Positions 57,282 to 64,000 of a DNA stretch of 64,000 nucleotides are shown here, in pieces. This stretch comes from Acidobacteriaceae bacterium TAA 166 (GTDB lineage Bacteria; Acidobacteriota; Terriglobia; Terriglobales; Acidobacteriaceae). The notes under the pieces are model-generated. The model saw nothing but the letters and a program-made list of their open reading frames with translations, made no database searches and was not told where the DNA came from. Within the stretch, counting starts at the first letter, position 1. Each line of letters begins with the position of its first letter. The stretch covers positions 2,720,001 to 2,784,000 of the forward strand of contig ATWD01000001.1 of the NCBI GenBank assembly GCA_000421065.1, in the 5' to 3' direction. The translations under genes and the position numbers were made by a program.

Positions 57282-58175
57282 GTGCCCATGAAGATACGAA
57301 CAGTTCTGGCGTTGTGTGGAGCGAGCCTTCTGCCTGCGCTGACCGGCTGCGTCTCCCGCACCCATTACGTCCCCAAAACCCGCGTCGCCGACGTCATTCT
57401 CAGCACCTCACTCGATACCATGGCCCAGCAGCTCGCCGAGCGCTATAACAAACTGCAGACCTTCAACGCCCGCGTAGACGTCGCCGCCACCACCGGTGGA
57501 GGACTTCAGGGCAAGGAGATCCAGTACACCGACCTAGCCGGCATCGTCCTCATGCGCAAGCCCCAGTCCCTGCGCTTCATCCTTCTGGTCCCCGTCGTCC
57601 GCACCACTGCCATCGACATGGTCTCCGATGGAACCAACTTCAAGCTCGTCATCCCCTCGAAACACCGCGCCATCGTTGGAACCAATACCGTCACCACGAC
57701 CTCGAAGAACGGTCTCGAGAACCTCCGCCCCGACGTCATCTACGACTCCATGTTCATCCAGGGGCCCGAGCAGGACCAGATCATCTCCATGACCACCGAC
57801 ATCCGCGTCATTGAGAGCGGAAAGAAGAAGCAGGACCTGATCGAGGAGCCCGCCTACGCCCTCCAGATCCTGGCCAAGCCACAGGGCCAAACCGTCCGCA
57901 CCCTGCGCGTGGTCCACATCAACTCCACCGACCTTTTGCCCTATCAGCAGGACATCTACGATACCAACGGGCAGGTCATCACCAAGGCCTACTACAGCAA
58001 CTACCACTACTATGACAACCGCACGCCCTATCCCTCGACCATCGTCATCGAGCGGCCGCGCGACCACTACAAGCTCACCATCACCCTCACTCAGCTCACC
58101 CTTAACGGCAAGCTCGACGACGATCAGTTCGACCTCAAGATTCCTGAGGGCATCCCCATCGAGACCATGAAGTAA
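57282..58175 (+). CDS. Lipoprotein with LolA/LolB-like fold (DUF4292-like)
   Basis: 297 residues from the GTG at 57282 or the ATG at 57288. A lipobox (LPALTGCVSRTH, Cys at about 20 from the ATG) predicts lipidation. The mature part has strands (GIVLMRKPQSLRFILLVPVV; DMVSDGTNFKLVIPSKHRAI) like the LolB/LolA half-barrel that carries lipids or lipoproteins. A TATACT hexamer lies 8 nt before the GTG with no clear Shine-Dalgarno, so it may be another leaderless message. Function by fold only; an outer-membrane lipoprotein is the likely location. Confidence 0.72.
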   Translation: MPMKIRTVLALCGASLLPALTGCVSRTHYVPKTRVADVILSTSLDTMAQQLAERYNKLQTFNARVDVAATTGGGLQGKEIQYTDLAGIVLMRKPQSLRFILLVPVVRTTAIDMVSDGTNFKLVIPSKHRAIVGTNTVTTTSKNGLENLRPDVIYDSMFIQGPEQDQIISMTTDIRVIESGKKKQDLIEEPAYALQILAKPQGQTVRTLRVVHINSTDLLPYQQDIYDTNGQVITKAYYSNYHYYDNRTPYPSTIVIERPRDHYKLTITLTQLTLNGKLDDDQFDLKIPEGIPIETMK

Positions 58176-58218
58176 GCCGAGGCGGATCTCTCAGGACGTA
58201 TCGACTTATTCAAGAAAA

Positions 58219-58243
58219 TGACCTGCCGGCCGGGTCATCGCCT
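58219..58243. repeat. Repeat remnant S12 (two A-type ends)
   Basis: ATGACCTGCCGGCCGGGTCA then TCGCC, a collapsed A/A palindrome ending 2 bp before the oxidoreductase stop codon. Confidence 0.6.
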
Positions 58244-58244
58244 T

Positions 58245-59282
58245 CTAAATCTTCAATCCTGCCTTCGCAGCATGCATGGCAATCGACTGGTTGATCTCGA
58301 GTGCAAGCTTCAGAGCGGCGCGGCCATCCTCTCCGCTCACTAACGGGCGCGTTCGGTTCCGCACAGCATTCAGGAACGCAACAATCTCCAGCCGAAGTGG
58401 CTCGCCCGGTTCAACCGCAACCTTGTTCAGCGACAGGCCCGCCGAGGGGTGCGAGCCTGGCTGCAACATCGCCGCCATTGCGGCCAACTGTCGGGGGTCC
58501 ATCCCCGCCGCCGCCGTCACGTCGATCATCAGCAGGTCCTGCCGCGCGAAGTCCAACGACAGGTACTGGTGCGGCTGGAAGAACCTGAGCTTGCGCACGC
58601 GCTCCGTACTCACCCGGCTGGCCGTGAAGTTCGCCACGCAGCCGTTCTCGAACTCCACCCGAACGTTCGCGATGTCCACCTTCGCCGAGAGCACCGGCAG
58701 TCCCACCGCCCGCACCTCGGCCGCGCCCGAATCCACTAGGCTCAAAACAATATCGAGATCGTGAATCATCAGGTCGAGCACCACGTCCACGTCCAACGAG
58801 CGCGGCGTAAAGACGCTCAGGCGATGCGACTCAAAAAACATTGGGCGATTCAGATATCGCCGCGCCGCCGTGACCGCAGGATTGAAGCGCTCCAGATGCC
58901 CCACCTGCACGATGCGGCCATGGTCGGCGGCGAGCGCAAGCATCGCGTCCGCATCCGCAAGACTCGGCGCCAGAGGCTTTTCCACCAGCATATCGACGCC
59001 CGCAGCGATCAGCTCCTCGGCGGCCGCGCGATGATGCACCGTGGGCACGCAGACCGAGGCTGCATCCACCTCGGTCGCGGCCATACACTCCGCGATGGAC
59101 GCGAACACTGGCACACCGAACTTCTCGGCGCCTTCGCGAGCGGCCGCAGCGTCAGGATCGACTACCGCGACCAGACACACCGGTTCACCCGCGTCAGCCA
59201 GCTCTTTATAGACGCGCAGATGGTTGCGTCCGAAGGCTCCCGCCCCCACGACGACGATGCGAAGTGCGTTCTCTCGATCCAC
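58245..59282 (-). CDS. Gfo/Idh/MocA family oxidoreductase
   Basis: 345 residues from a GTG. NAD(P)-dependent sugar or aldehyde dehydrogenase. Rossmann GxGxxG: RIVVVGAGAFGRNHLRV. The signature Lys is in GVDMLVEKPLAPSLADAD. The C-terminal substrate domain begins with IVQVGHLERFNPAVTAARRY, a stretch seen in enzymes coded with lipid A genes such as UDP-GlcNAc 3-dehydrogenase (GnnA), but this is suggestive only. It starts right after the stop of a 69-residue gene, so they form an operon. Confidence 0.9.
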   Translation of the reverse strand: MDRENALRIVVVGAGAFGRNHLRVYKELADAGEPVCLVAVVDPDAAAAREGAEKFGVPVFASIAECMAATEVDAASVCVPTVHHRAAAEELIAAGVDMLVEKPLAPSLADADAMLALAADHGRIVQVGHLERFNPAVTAARRYLNRPMFFESHRLSVFTPRSLDVDVVLDLMIHDLDIVLSLVDSGAAEVRAVGLPVLSAKVDIANVRVEFENGCVANFTASRVSTERVRKLRFFQPHQYLSLDFARQDLLMIDVTAAAGMDPRQLAAMAAMLQPGSHPSAGLSLNKVAVEPGEPLRLEIVAFLNAVRNRTRPLVSGEDGRAALKLALEINQSIAMHAAKAGLKI

Positions 59283-59492
59283 TTACTTGACGGGCGCCTC
59301 CACCGCCTGGCGGCAGCGGGTGTACAGCTCCAGAAGCTGGCTCACCTGGTCCTCCGGCTTGGTTGACGCAATAGCGGCGAAACCCGTCGCCCCAGCCGTC
59401 TTGCCGGCGACGTTGGCATGCGCGGCGACAAACTTCAACAGGTCCAGTGCAATATCTTCCGTGCGGCGCGACGCGTTCGTAGTGGCTTCCAT
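59283..59492 (-). CDS. Small protein preceding the oxidoreductase
   Basis: 69 residues from the ATG at 59492 (GAGAGGAATTC upstream). Predicted mostly helical (TEDIALDLLKFVAAHANVAG; QVSQLLELYTRCRQAVE). Its stop touches the GTG of the following oxidoreductase gene (TAAGTG), so translation may be coupled. Not recognised as a named family; small helical companions like this are common in bacterial operons. Confidence 0.6.
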   Translation of the reverse strand: MEATTNASRRTEDIALDLLKFVAAHANVAGKTAGATGFAAIASTKPEDQVSQLLELYTRCRQAVEAPVK

Positions 59493-59603
59493 GAATTCCT
59501 CTCGTTTCTCTAGCGATCTTAAATGTCCTCCTCTCCGGCACGCAAATGGCAGCTGCTCTGGCTCAGAGCACAATCGATAGACTGAAGCGGAGGCCTTACC
59601 GGC

Positions 59604-59816
59604 ATGTCCGCGCTCGAGTTCTTCAGCCTCATCGTCTCCACCGCGGCCCTGCTCGGCTGGCCCAGCCGACGGTGGTTGAAGCTGCCCCTGACCATCGGAA
59701 CCATGCTGCTGACCGTCCTGGTCTCCCTCGGCCTGCTTGCGCTCAGCCAGCTCTACCCCGGACTGAAGGCCTATACCCTGGCCAGCGACCTTAAACCAGG
59801 CGTCGGGGAACTTTGA
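59604..59816 (+). CDS. Small two-helix membrane protein
   Basis: 70 residues: helix 1 about residues 4-22 (LEFFSLIVSTAALLGWP), helix 2 about 28-50 (LPLTIGTMLLTVLVSLGLL). Its 3' end overlaps alr by 26 bp on the opposite strand. Ribosome site is weak (AGGCCTTACCGGC). Composition supports a membrane protein; the function is unknown. Confidence 0.45.
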   Translation: MSALEFFSLIVSTAALLGWPSRRWLKLPLTIGTMLLTVLVSLGLLALSQLYPGLKAYTLASDLKPGVGEL

Positions 59817-60993
59817 TCCCGCAGAGAATCTCATACGAGATCGTTCCAGCAATACGCGCATGGTCCTCGGCGGTCACCCCCTCGCCCAGCACCACCGCCT
59901 CATCCTTCGGCTCAACGCGATCATGCCCAGTCACATCCACCACCGTCAGGTTCATGGAGACGCGCCCCACAATCGGCGCACGCCGGCCGCTAATCATCAC
60001 CCAACCCCTCGTCGTATCCGCCGTACTTGAAAGCTCACGTCGCAGACCATCCGCGTAGCCCACCGGCAACAGCGCCAGCCGCATGGCTCGCTCGGCGAGG
60101 AAGGTTCCGTTGTACCCAACCCTCTCGCCGGCCGCGATCTCATGCACCTCAAGCACCCGCGCCTTCCACGTCATCACTGGCTCAAGACGCGGACGCACCA
60201 GCGCACCCAAGGAGCCCGAGTACCCCGGCTCCGGCTCGATCTCAAGAGCATAGCCATACAGCGCAAGCCCCGATCGCACCATCGCCTTGGCACCGAGACT
60301 ACGCGCCAGCGGCCTGAGCCACGCGAGTGTACCTTCAGCCCCATTGTCGATCGCCGAGGAGTTGCCCGCATGGAGCCACGCCGGACGAAGGCCGTATCCT
60401 GCCAGCTGCTCGATCGCACGCTCGAAGCGGACGCGCTGCTCCATCGACTGATGCGATCCCGCAATCTCCGCCGAGGCGAAGTGCGTCATCACGCCATCGA
60501 GAGAGATATCCGGATGCAGCCGAATCCACTCAAGAAGATCGTCGAGCGGAGCGCCGGTCGTGACGCCCTGGCGCGACATGCCGGTATCGATCTCGAGATG
60601 CACACGAAGCGGTTGAATCAGCCGTCCCCGGGCGGCCTCGAGCATCCACTCCATCTGCTGAATGGTTGCGACCACCGGCGTAAGATCCTCTTTCAGGAGG
60701 GTGGCGGCATCCTCCTCAAGCGATCCGCTCATCACCAGGATGCGCGGCTGCTGCGCGGCCCGGACGCCGGCCTCGGACAACGCCTTGCGCACACAGGCGC
60801 CTTCAACAGCGTCGGTGACTCCCAGCCATTCGGCTCCCGTGCGAACCAGCTCCGGAGCGCACAGCGCAGCACCATGCCCATATCCATTCGCTTTCACCAC
60901 CGCAAGCACCGAGACCTCAGCGCGGGCAGCCTCCTGAAGCAATCGATAGTTCCGCGCCAACCGCGTCTTCGAGATCTCCGCCCAACTCTTCAC
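59791..60993 (-). CDS. alr: Alanine racemase
   Basis: 400 residues from a GTG. It makes D-alanine for peptidoglycan. PLP Lys in AVVKANGYGHGA (about residue 34). The second catalytic residue is Tyr in ERVGYNGTFLAER. Other marks: VHLEIDTGMSRQGV, PLARSLGAKAMVRSGLALYG, and the tail ISYEILCGIKVPRRL. Length is slightly above E. coli Alr. On the minus strand TAATAT ends 6 nt before the GTG with only GAAAGG between, so it may be leaderless or weakly Shine-Dalgarno. Confidence 0.97.
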   Translation of the reverse strand: MKSWAEISKTRLARNYRLLQEAARAEVSVLAVVKANGYGHGAALCAPELVRTGAEWLGVTDAVEGACVRKALSEAGVRAAQQPRILVMSGSLEEDAATLLKEDLTPVVATIQQMEWMLEAARGRLIQPLRVHLEIDTGMSRQGVTTGAPLDDLLEWIRLHPDISLDGVMTHFASAEIAGSHQSMEQRVRFERAIEQLAGYGLRPAWLHAGNSSAIDNGAEGTLAWLRPLARSLGAKAMVRSGLALYGYALEIEPEPGYSGSLGALVRPRLEPVMTWKARVLEVHEIAAGERVGYNGTFLAERAMRLALLPVGYADGLRRELSSTADTTRGWVMISGRRAPIVGRVSMNLTVVDVTGHDRVEPKDEAVVLGEGVTAEDHARIAGTISYEILCGIKVPRRLV

Positions 60994-60999
60994 CCTTTC

Positions 61000-61005
61000 A
61001 TATTA
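61000..61005 (-). promoter_or_regulatory. -10-like TAATAT before alr
   Basis: TAATAT lies 6 nt before the alr GTG, while the B end of repeat R13 begins 6 bp further upstream. No -35 is seen in the repeat end. Confidence 0.4.
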
Positions 61006-61011
61006 GGGGAC

Positions 61012-61199
61012 AGGCGCTGCCGCGCGGGCCCACTGCGCGTGGAGCGGTTACTTCGTGACGCGTCTTTGCCCTTCAGGGTGGGCTCCCGCTGGTCGCTTGC
61101 GAAGATGTTTGCGTCGAACCGAAGGGAGGCCCCATGGCGAAGCCGGTATGCACGTCACGAAGTGATCGCTCCACGCGCAGTGGACCCGGTCGGCCATCG
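61012..61199. repeat. Dispersed palindromic repeat, copy R13 (core reversed, ends B/A)
   Basis: Lies between the start of alr and the stop of the WYL regulator gene (61202). The right inner stem is altered to CGAACCGAAGGGAGG, like R10, so R10 and R13 may share a recent ancestor. Left arm contains GGTTACTTCGTGAC. Confidence 0.88.
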
Positions 61200-61201
61200 T
61201 T

Positions 61202-61924
61202 TTAAAGTGCCCCTGAAGGCACAAGCAGCTCACGCCGCTCCTCCGTCGAAGGAACCACCTTGCGCAGATGATCCTCCAGCCGCTGTCCCTTCTTCGGCGT
61301 GAAGGTGCGCTCAAGAATTGCGACCTCGTCCATGCGGTCCAGACGAAAATCGCGAAAGTCCTGCCGCAGCTCGCACCACGCCGTCATCGTCCACACACCG
61401 CTCCAGAAGACGAGTGCGAGGGGCCACACGCAGCGCTGGCTCTGCTCGCCATCCTCACGCACATACCGAAAGCTGGCCACACGGCGCGACTTGCAGGCAT
61501 CGTGCAATGCATCGAGCCTCGTGCGCAGGTACGGCAGCATGCGATGGCCGGGTGCGTAGAGCAGGATGGAGTCGAACTCCTGGCGTAGGTCCGCGGGAAG
61601 CACCGCCTCGATGCGCTGCAGAGCGGCGATCGCGCCAAGGACATTCTCCGCTCCTCCCCAGGCGCGCACCAGACGGGCGCCCAGAACCAGCGCCGTCAGC
61701 TCGCCGCGCGTAAACATCAGCGGAGGAAGATCCATATCGCGGCGCAGCGTATAGCCCACGCCGGCCTCGCCCTCGATGGGCGTGCCCGCCAGCTGCAGAT
61801 CCTGAATATCGCGATAGATCGTGCGCTGCGAGACCTGGAGCTTCGTGGCCAGCGTCTGCGCCGTCTGCAGCCGGCCCTGGCGCAGAAACTGCACGATTCG
61901 AAACAGGCGGTCGGCTCGGCGCAT
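61202..61924 (-). CDS. WYL-domain transcriptional regulator (YafY-like)
   Basis: 240 residues from the ATG at 61924 (GGAAGATCCTCG upstream; the upstream extension lacks similarity). HTH_11 at the N-terminus (RRADRLFRIVQFLRQGRLQT; QVSQRTIYRDIQDLQ) and a WYL domain (WPLALVFWSGVWTMTAWCEL; RMDEVAILERTFTP). WYL regulators bind ligands such as nucleic acids or small metabolites and often repress neighbouring enzymes. It follows the VOC gene on the same strand, separated by 72 bp, so the pair is probably one operon controlled at the palindrome at 62443. Confidence 0.9.
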   Translation of the reverse strand: MRRADRLFRIVQFLRQGRLQTAQTLATKLQVSQRTIYRDIQDLQLAGTPIEGEAGVGYTLRRDMDLPPLMFTRGELTALVLGARLVRAWGGAENVLGAIAALQRIEAVLPADLRQEFDSILLYAPGHRMLPYLRTRLDALHDACKSRRVASFRYVREDGEQSQRCVWPLALVFWSGVWTMTAWCELRQDFRDFRLDRMDEVAILERTFTPKKGQRLEDHLRKVVPSTEERRELLVPSGAL

Positions 61925-61996
61925 CGAGGATCTTCCTTTCTCCGTCCTTCTGCTCTCTGCCGGTTCTACTGACAACCGAGAGCGGAACCTCCGCAC

Positions 61997-62386
61997 TCAG
62001 TACGAGTGCAGACCGATATGATTTCCCTCCGAGTCACGCAGGCAGGCGAAGTGCCCATGGCCTCCAGGCACTGGCGTCTTCGGCATCAGCACCAGCCCGC
62101 CCGCCCTGGGTACACGGCCCAGCACCTCGTCCAGCCTCCCGTCGCAGTTCAGGTAGACCATCGTGCCGCCGCGTCCCGGCTTGCGAAACGGCCGTTTTAC
62201 CAAATTTCCGCCCGCGCCGCCTGTTTGTTCGGAGGAGAAGATCACCATCGGATTCTCGTCGAGCTCGGCGCGCTCCAGCTTGACATTCAGCAGCGTCTCG
62301 TAAAACTCCGCGGCCCTGTCCAGGTCTTCGCAGGGGATCTCGAACCAGTTGATGGGGCTGTGATTGACTATCGTTCGTTTGCTCAT
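61997..62386 (-). CDS. VOC family protein (glyoxalase/bleomycin-resistance-like)
   Basis: 129 residues. Two betaalphabetabetabeta halves: NHSPINWFEIPCEDLDRAAE leads into FYETLLNVKLERAELDENPM, and the end ACLRDSEGNHIGLHSY is the family's metal-side strand. Metal ligands are plausible His/Glu but not certain. VOC proteins include detoxifying lyases and dioxygenases; the substrate here is unknown. It is encoded before the WYL regulator. Start: AGGAGCGCCTG is upstream of the ATG. Confidence 0.85.
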   Translation of the reverse strand: MSKRTIVNHSPINWFEIPCEDLDRAAEFYETLLNVKLERAELDENPMVIFSSEQTGGAGGNLVKRPFRKPGRGGTMVYLNCDGRLDEVLGRVPRAGGLVLMPKTPVPGGHGHFACLRDSEGNHIGLHSY

Positions 62387-62442
62387 CAGGCGCTCCTTTT
62401 ACAAACCCTCTCCGATGATTCCAGAGATAGTGTACGGAGACT

Positions 62443-62466
62443 CTGCTGACAGCATCGTGTCAGCAG
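62443..62466 (-). promoter_or_regulatory. Palindromic operator candidate upstream of the VOC-WYL operon
   Basis: CTGCTGACA-GCATCG-TGTCAGCAG: a perfect 9 bp inverted repeat 57 bp before the VOC start. On the minus strand TTGACA (62475 to 62470) lies just before it. It could be the binding site of the WYL regulator. Confidence 0.55.
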
Positions 62467-62519
62467 GAATGTCAATTAACAATTTGTGATGAAACGCCGC
62501 AAACGAGGGACAAACGGGA

Positions 62520-63929
62520 TCAGTAACCGCTGCCGCCGCCGAAGTCGCCCGAGGAGAGATTTTCAAAGCGCGTGTAGTCCGAAAGATACGCCAGGTGCAC
62601 GCTTCCCGTCGGACCGTTGCGCTGCTTGGCGATGATGATCTCGGCCTTGCCCTTAGACTCCGGATCCTCGTCGCCGTTCTCGTCCTTGTTGTAGTAGCTG
62701 TCGCGATGGATGAAGCACACCACGTCGGCATCCTGCTCGATCGAGCCCGATTCGCGCAGGTCGCTCAGCATGGGCTTCTTGTCGCCGCCACGCTGCTCGC
62801 TGGCACGCGATAGCTGCGACAGCGCGATCACCGGAATCTTCATCTCCTTGGCCAGGGCCTTCAGGCCACGCGAGACCGCCGCCACCTCCTGGTTGCGGTT
62901 CTCGAATCCCTTCTTGCCGGGGCCGGAGGACCCGGTCATCAGCTGCAGGTAGTCGATCATGATCAGATCGAGCCGGCCCTCCTGCTGACGCAGACGGCGT
63001 GCCTTGGCGCGCATCTCCGCCAGCGTGATGCCGGGGGTATCGTCGATGAACATCTTCGACTCCACCAGTCGCTCCAGCGCAGCCATCAGCTTGCCCTTGT
63101 CTTCCTTGGGAAGAAAGCCGGTCTGGATCTTGCGCGAGTTGACCATGGCTTCGGAGGCGAGCATACGTCGCAGCAGCGACTCCTTCGACATCTCGAGCGA
63201 GAAGACAGCGACCACCTTGCCATCGCGCACGGCGGAGTTCTGCGCGATATTGATGGCCCACGCCGTCTTTCCCATCGAAGGTCGAGCAGCAATAATAATC
63301 AGCTCGGAATCCTGCAGACCGCTGGTCATGCGGTCGAACTCGATGTAGTGCGTGGCGAGACCGGTGACCTCGCGGCCCTGCTCGTAGAGCTTGTCGATCG
63401 AGCCGAAGGACGACTGCACGATCGCGCCGATGTCGGAGAAGCCGCCGGTGACGGCGTGATCCGAGATCTCCATCAGCCGCGTGCTGACGTCGTTGAGGAC
63501 ATTGATGGCCTCTTCGCTCTGGTCGGCCGCGGCGGCCATGCCGGAGTCGCAGACTGTCATCAGCTGCCGCATCAGGCTCTTGTCGCGAACGATGCGGACG
63601 TAGCTCTCGATCGAAAGCTTGCGCGGAAGACCCTCGCTGAGCGATGCGAGGTAAGGCACGCCGCCGATGGCATCGAGCTCTTTCTGGCGGCGCAGCTCCT
63701 CGGCGCAGGTGACAATATCGACCGCGTGCCCCGCCTCGCCCAGCCGCAGCATGGCGGAGTAGATGCGGCGATGCGAGTCGAGCGCGAAGTCGTCGGCCGA
63801 TAGCAGCATGGTGGCGTCGGTGATGGCCAGCGGCTCCACCAGCATGGCGCCGAGGATGGTCATCTCGGCGTGAAGAGAGGCTGGACGTTCATCACCGCCA
63901 CTTGAAACGAGCTGAGGATAGGCTGCCAT
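62520..63929 (-). CDS. dnaB: Replicative DNA helicase DnaB
   Basis: 469 residues. Hexameric helicase that unwinds DNA at the fork. The N-terminal domain begins ERPASLHAEMTILGAMLVEP. The RecA-like core has Walker A IIAARPSMGKTAWAINIA, LIMIDYLQLMTG (Walker B), then QVAAVSRGLKALAKE-like sequence and the arginine finger region (SQLSRASEQRGG; LRESGSIEQDADVV). The C-terminal tail is Gly/Ser rich (SSGDFGGGSGY). The upstream side (63930-64000) holds nothing I can name. Confidence 0.97.
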   Translation of the reverse strand: MAAYPQLVSSGGDERPASLHAEMTILGAMLVEPLAITDATMLLSADDFALDSHRRIYSAMLRLGEAGHAVDIVTCAEELRRQKELDAIGGVPYLASLSEGLPRKLSIESYVRIVRDKSLMRQLMTVCDSGMAAAADQSEEAINVLNDVSTRLMEISDHAVTGGFSDIGAIVQSSFGSIDKLYEQGREVTGLATHYIEFDRMTSGLQDSELIIIAARPSMGKTAWAINIAQNSAVRDGKVVAVFSLEMSKESLLRRMLASEAMVNSRKIQTGFLPKEDKGKLMAALERLVESKMFIDDTPGITLAEMRAKARRLRQQEGRLDLIMIDYLQLMTGSSGPGKKGFENRNQEVAAVSRGLKALAKEMKIPVIALSQLSRASEQRGGDKKPMLSDLRESGSIEQDADVVCFIHRDSYYNKDENGDEDPESKGKAEIIIAKQRNGPTGSVHLAYLSDYTRFENLSSGDFGGGSGY

Positions 63930-64000
63930 GGGATCTTCTACCTTAGCGGAGTGGGCTTCCGGATGCTTGCACAGCCGGGTATGCTCCTGTGGATGTTGAG

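Noticed and set aside
1643-61199. CRISPR array
   Set aside because: The repeats are dispersed between genes at kilobase distances and are long palindromes, with no short regular spacers and no cas genes.
1-64000. tRNA, rRNA, tmRNA or RNase P RNA genes
   Set aside because: No T-arm/acceptor pairs or conserved rRNA segments were noticed in the intergenic regions, which are mostly explained by repeats, promoters and terminators. This was read by eye, so a small RNA could be missed.

Overview
The window looks like a chromosomal segment around the replication origin of a GC-rich Acidobacteriota bacterium of the Terriglobales type. That placement is an inference from gene content and style: a stand-alone LigC-type ligase and a separate LigD-type polymerase, a PadR regulator next to a permease-prefix-like protein, DUF4126 and DUF892 proteins, and strong GC3 bias that opens long antisense shadow frames. 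No tRNA, rRNA, CRISPR array, transposase or integrase gene was seen.

Layout. 1-1640: end of a phage-tail-like module. 1848-9450: ligC, an LCMT-type methyltransferase, a zinc-ribbon hypothetical protein, murJ, accD, a DUF4126 protein and glyA. 9680-14543: three exported proteins (phosphoesterase, multicopper oxidase, DUF481 barrel). 14609-20383: LigD-type polymerase, purE-purK, two unknowns, an EfpL-type EF-P paralogue and ruvX. 20687-22913: four-gene heavy-metal-like operon. 23041-33788: three-lipoyl E2, lipB, an SDR, mutS2, a small zinc-ribbon membrane protein, a histidine kinase and lpd. 34224-39393: tannase-family esterase, permease-prefix protein with PadR, hemB and two ferritin-like stress proteins. 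39747-48330: dnaN, origin candidate, dnaA, rpmH, three small accessory genes (one a frameshifted PilZ gene), rnpA, yidD, yidC. 48495-63929: two unknown exported proteins, an endonuclease III homologue, isoaspartyl peptidase, KTSC protein, poxB, a CDP-alcohol phosphatidyltransferase, greA, mltG, a lipoprotein, a Gfo/Idh/MocA oxidoreductase, alr, a VOC protein with a WYL regulator, and dnaB.

The striking feature is a dispersed imperfect palindrome of about 160-230 bp. There are 13 full or near-full copies and at least 12 short remnants, almost all in intergenic gaps and often filling a gap from stop codon to stop codon. Each copy has two long complementary arms, an inner stem (CCCGYTGGTCG paired with CGACCAACGGG) and several mini-hairpins with TTC or TTCG loops. 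The ends come in two interchangeable types, A (GGCCTGCCGGCCGGGCCC) and B (GCGCTGCCGCGCGGGCCC). The asymmetric core occurs in both orientations. Several copies show paired changes that preserve the stems. One copy supplies the last 15 codons and the stop of lipB.

How the genes work together. The window joins replication start (dnaA, dnaN, origin candidate, dnaB), membrane insertion (yidC, yidD), wall growth (murJ, mltG, alr), and a lipoate and 2-oxoacid dehydrogenase set (lipB, E2, lpd). Around these lie stress and envelope functions. Several housekeeping genes (glyA, purE, ruvX, hemB, alr) have a -10-like hexamer 6-7 nt before the start codon and no clear Shine-Dalgarno, which suggests leaderless mRNAs.
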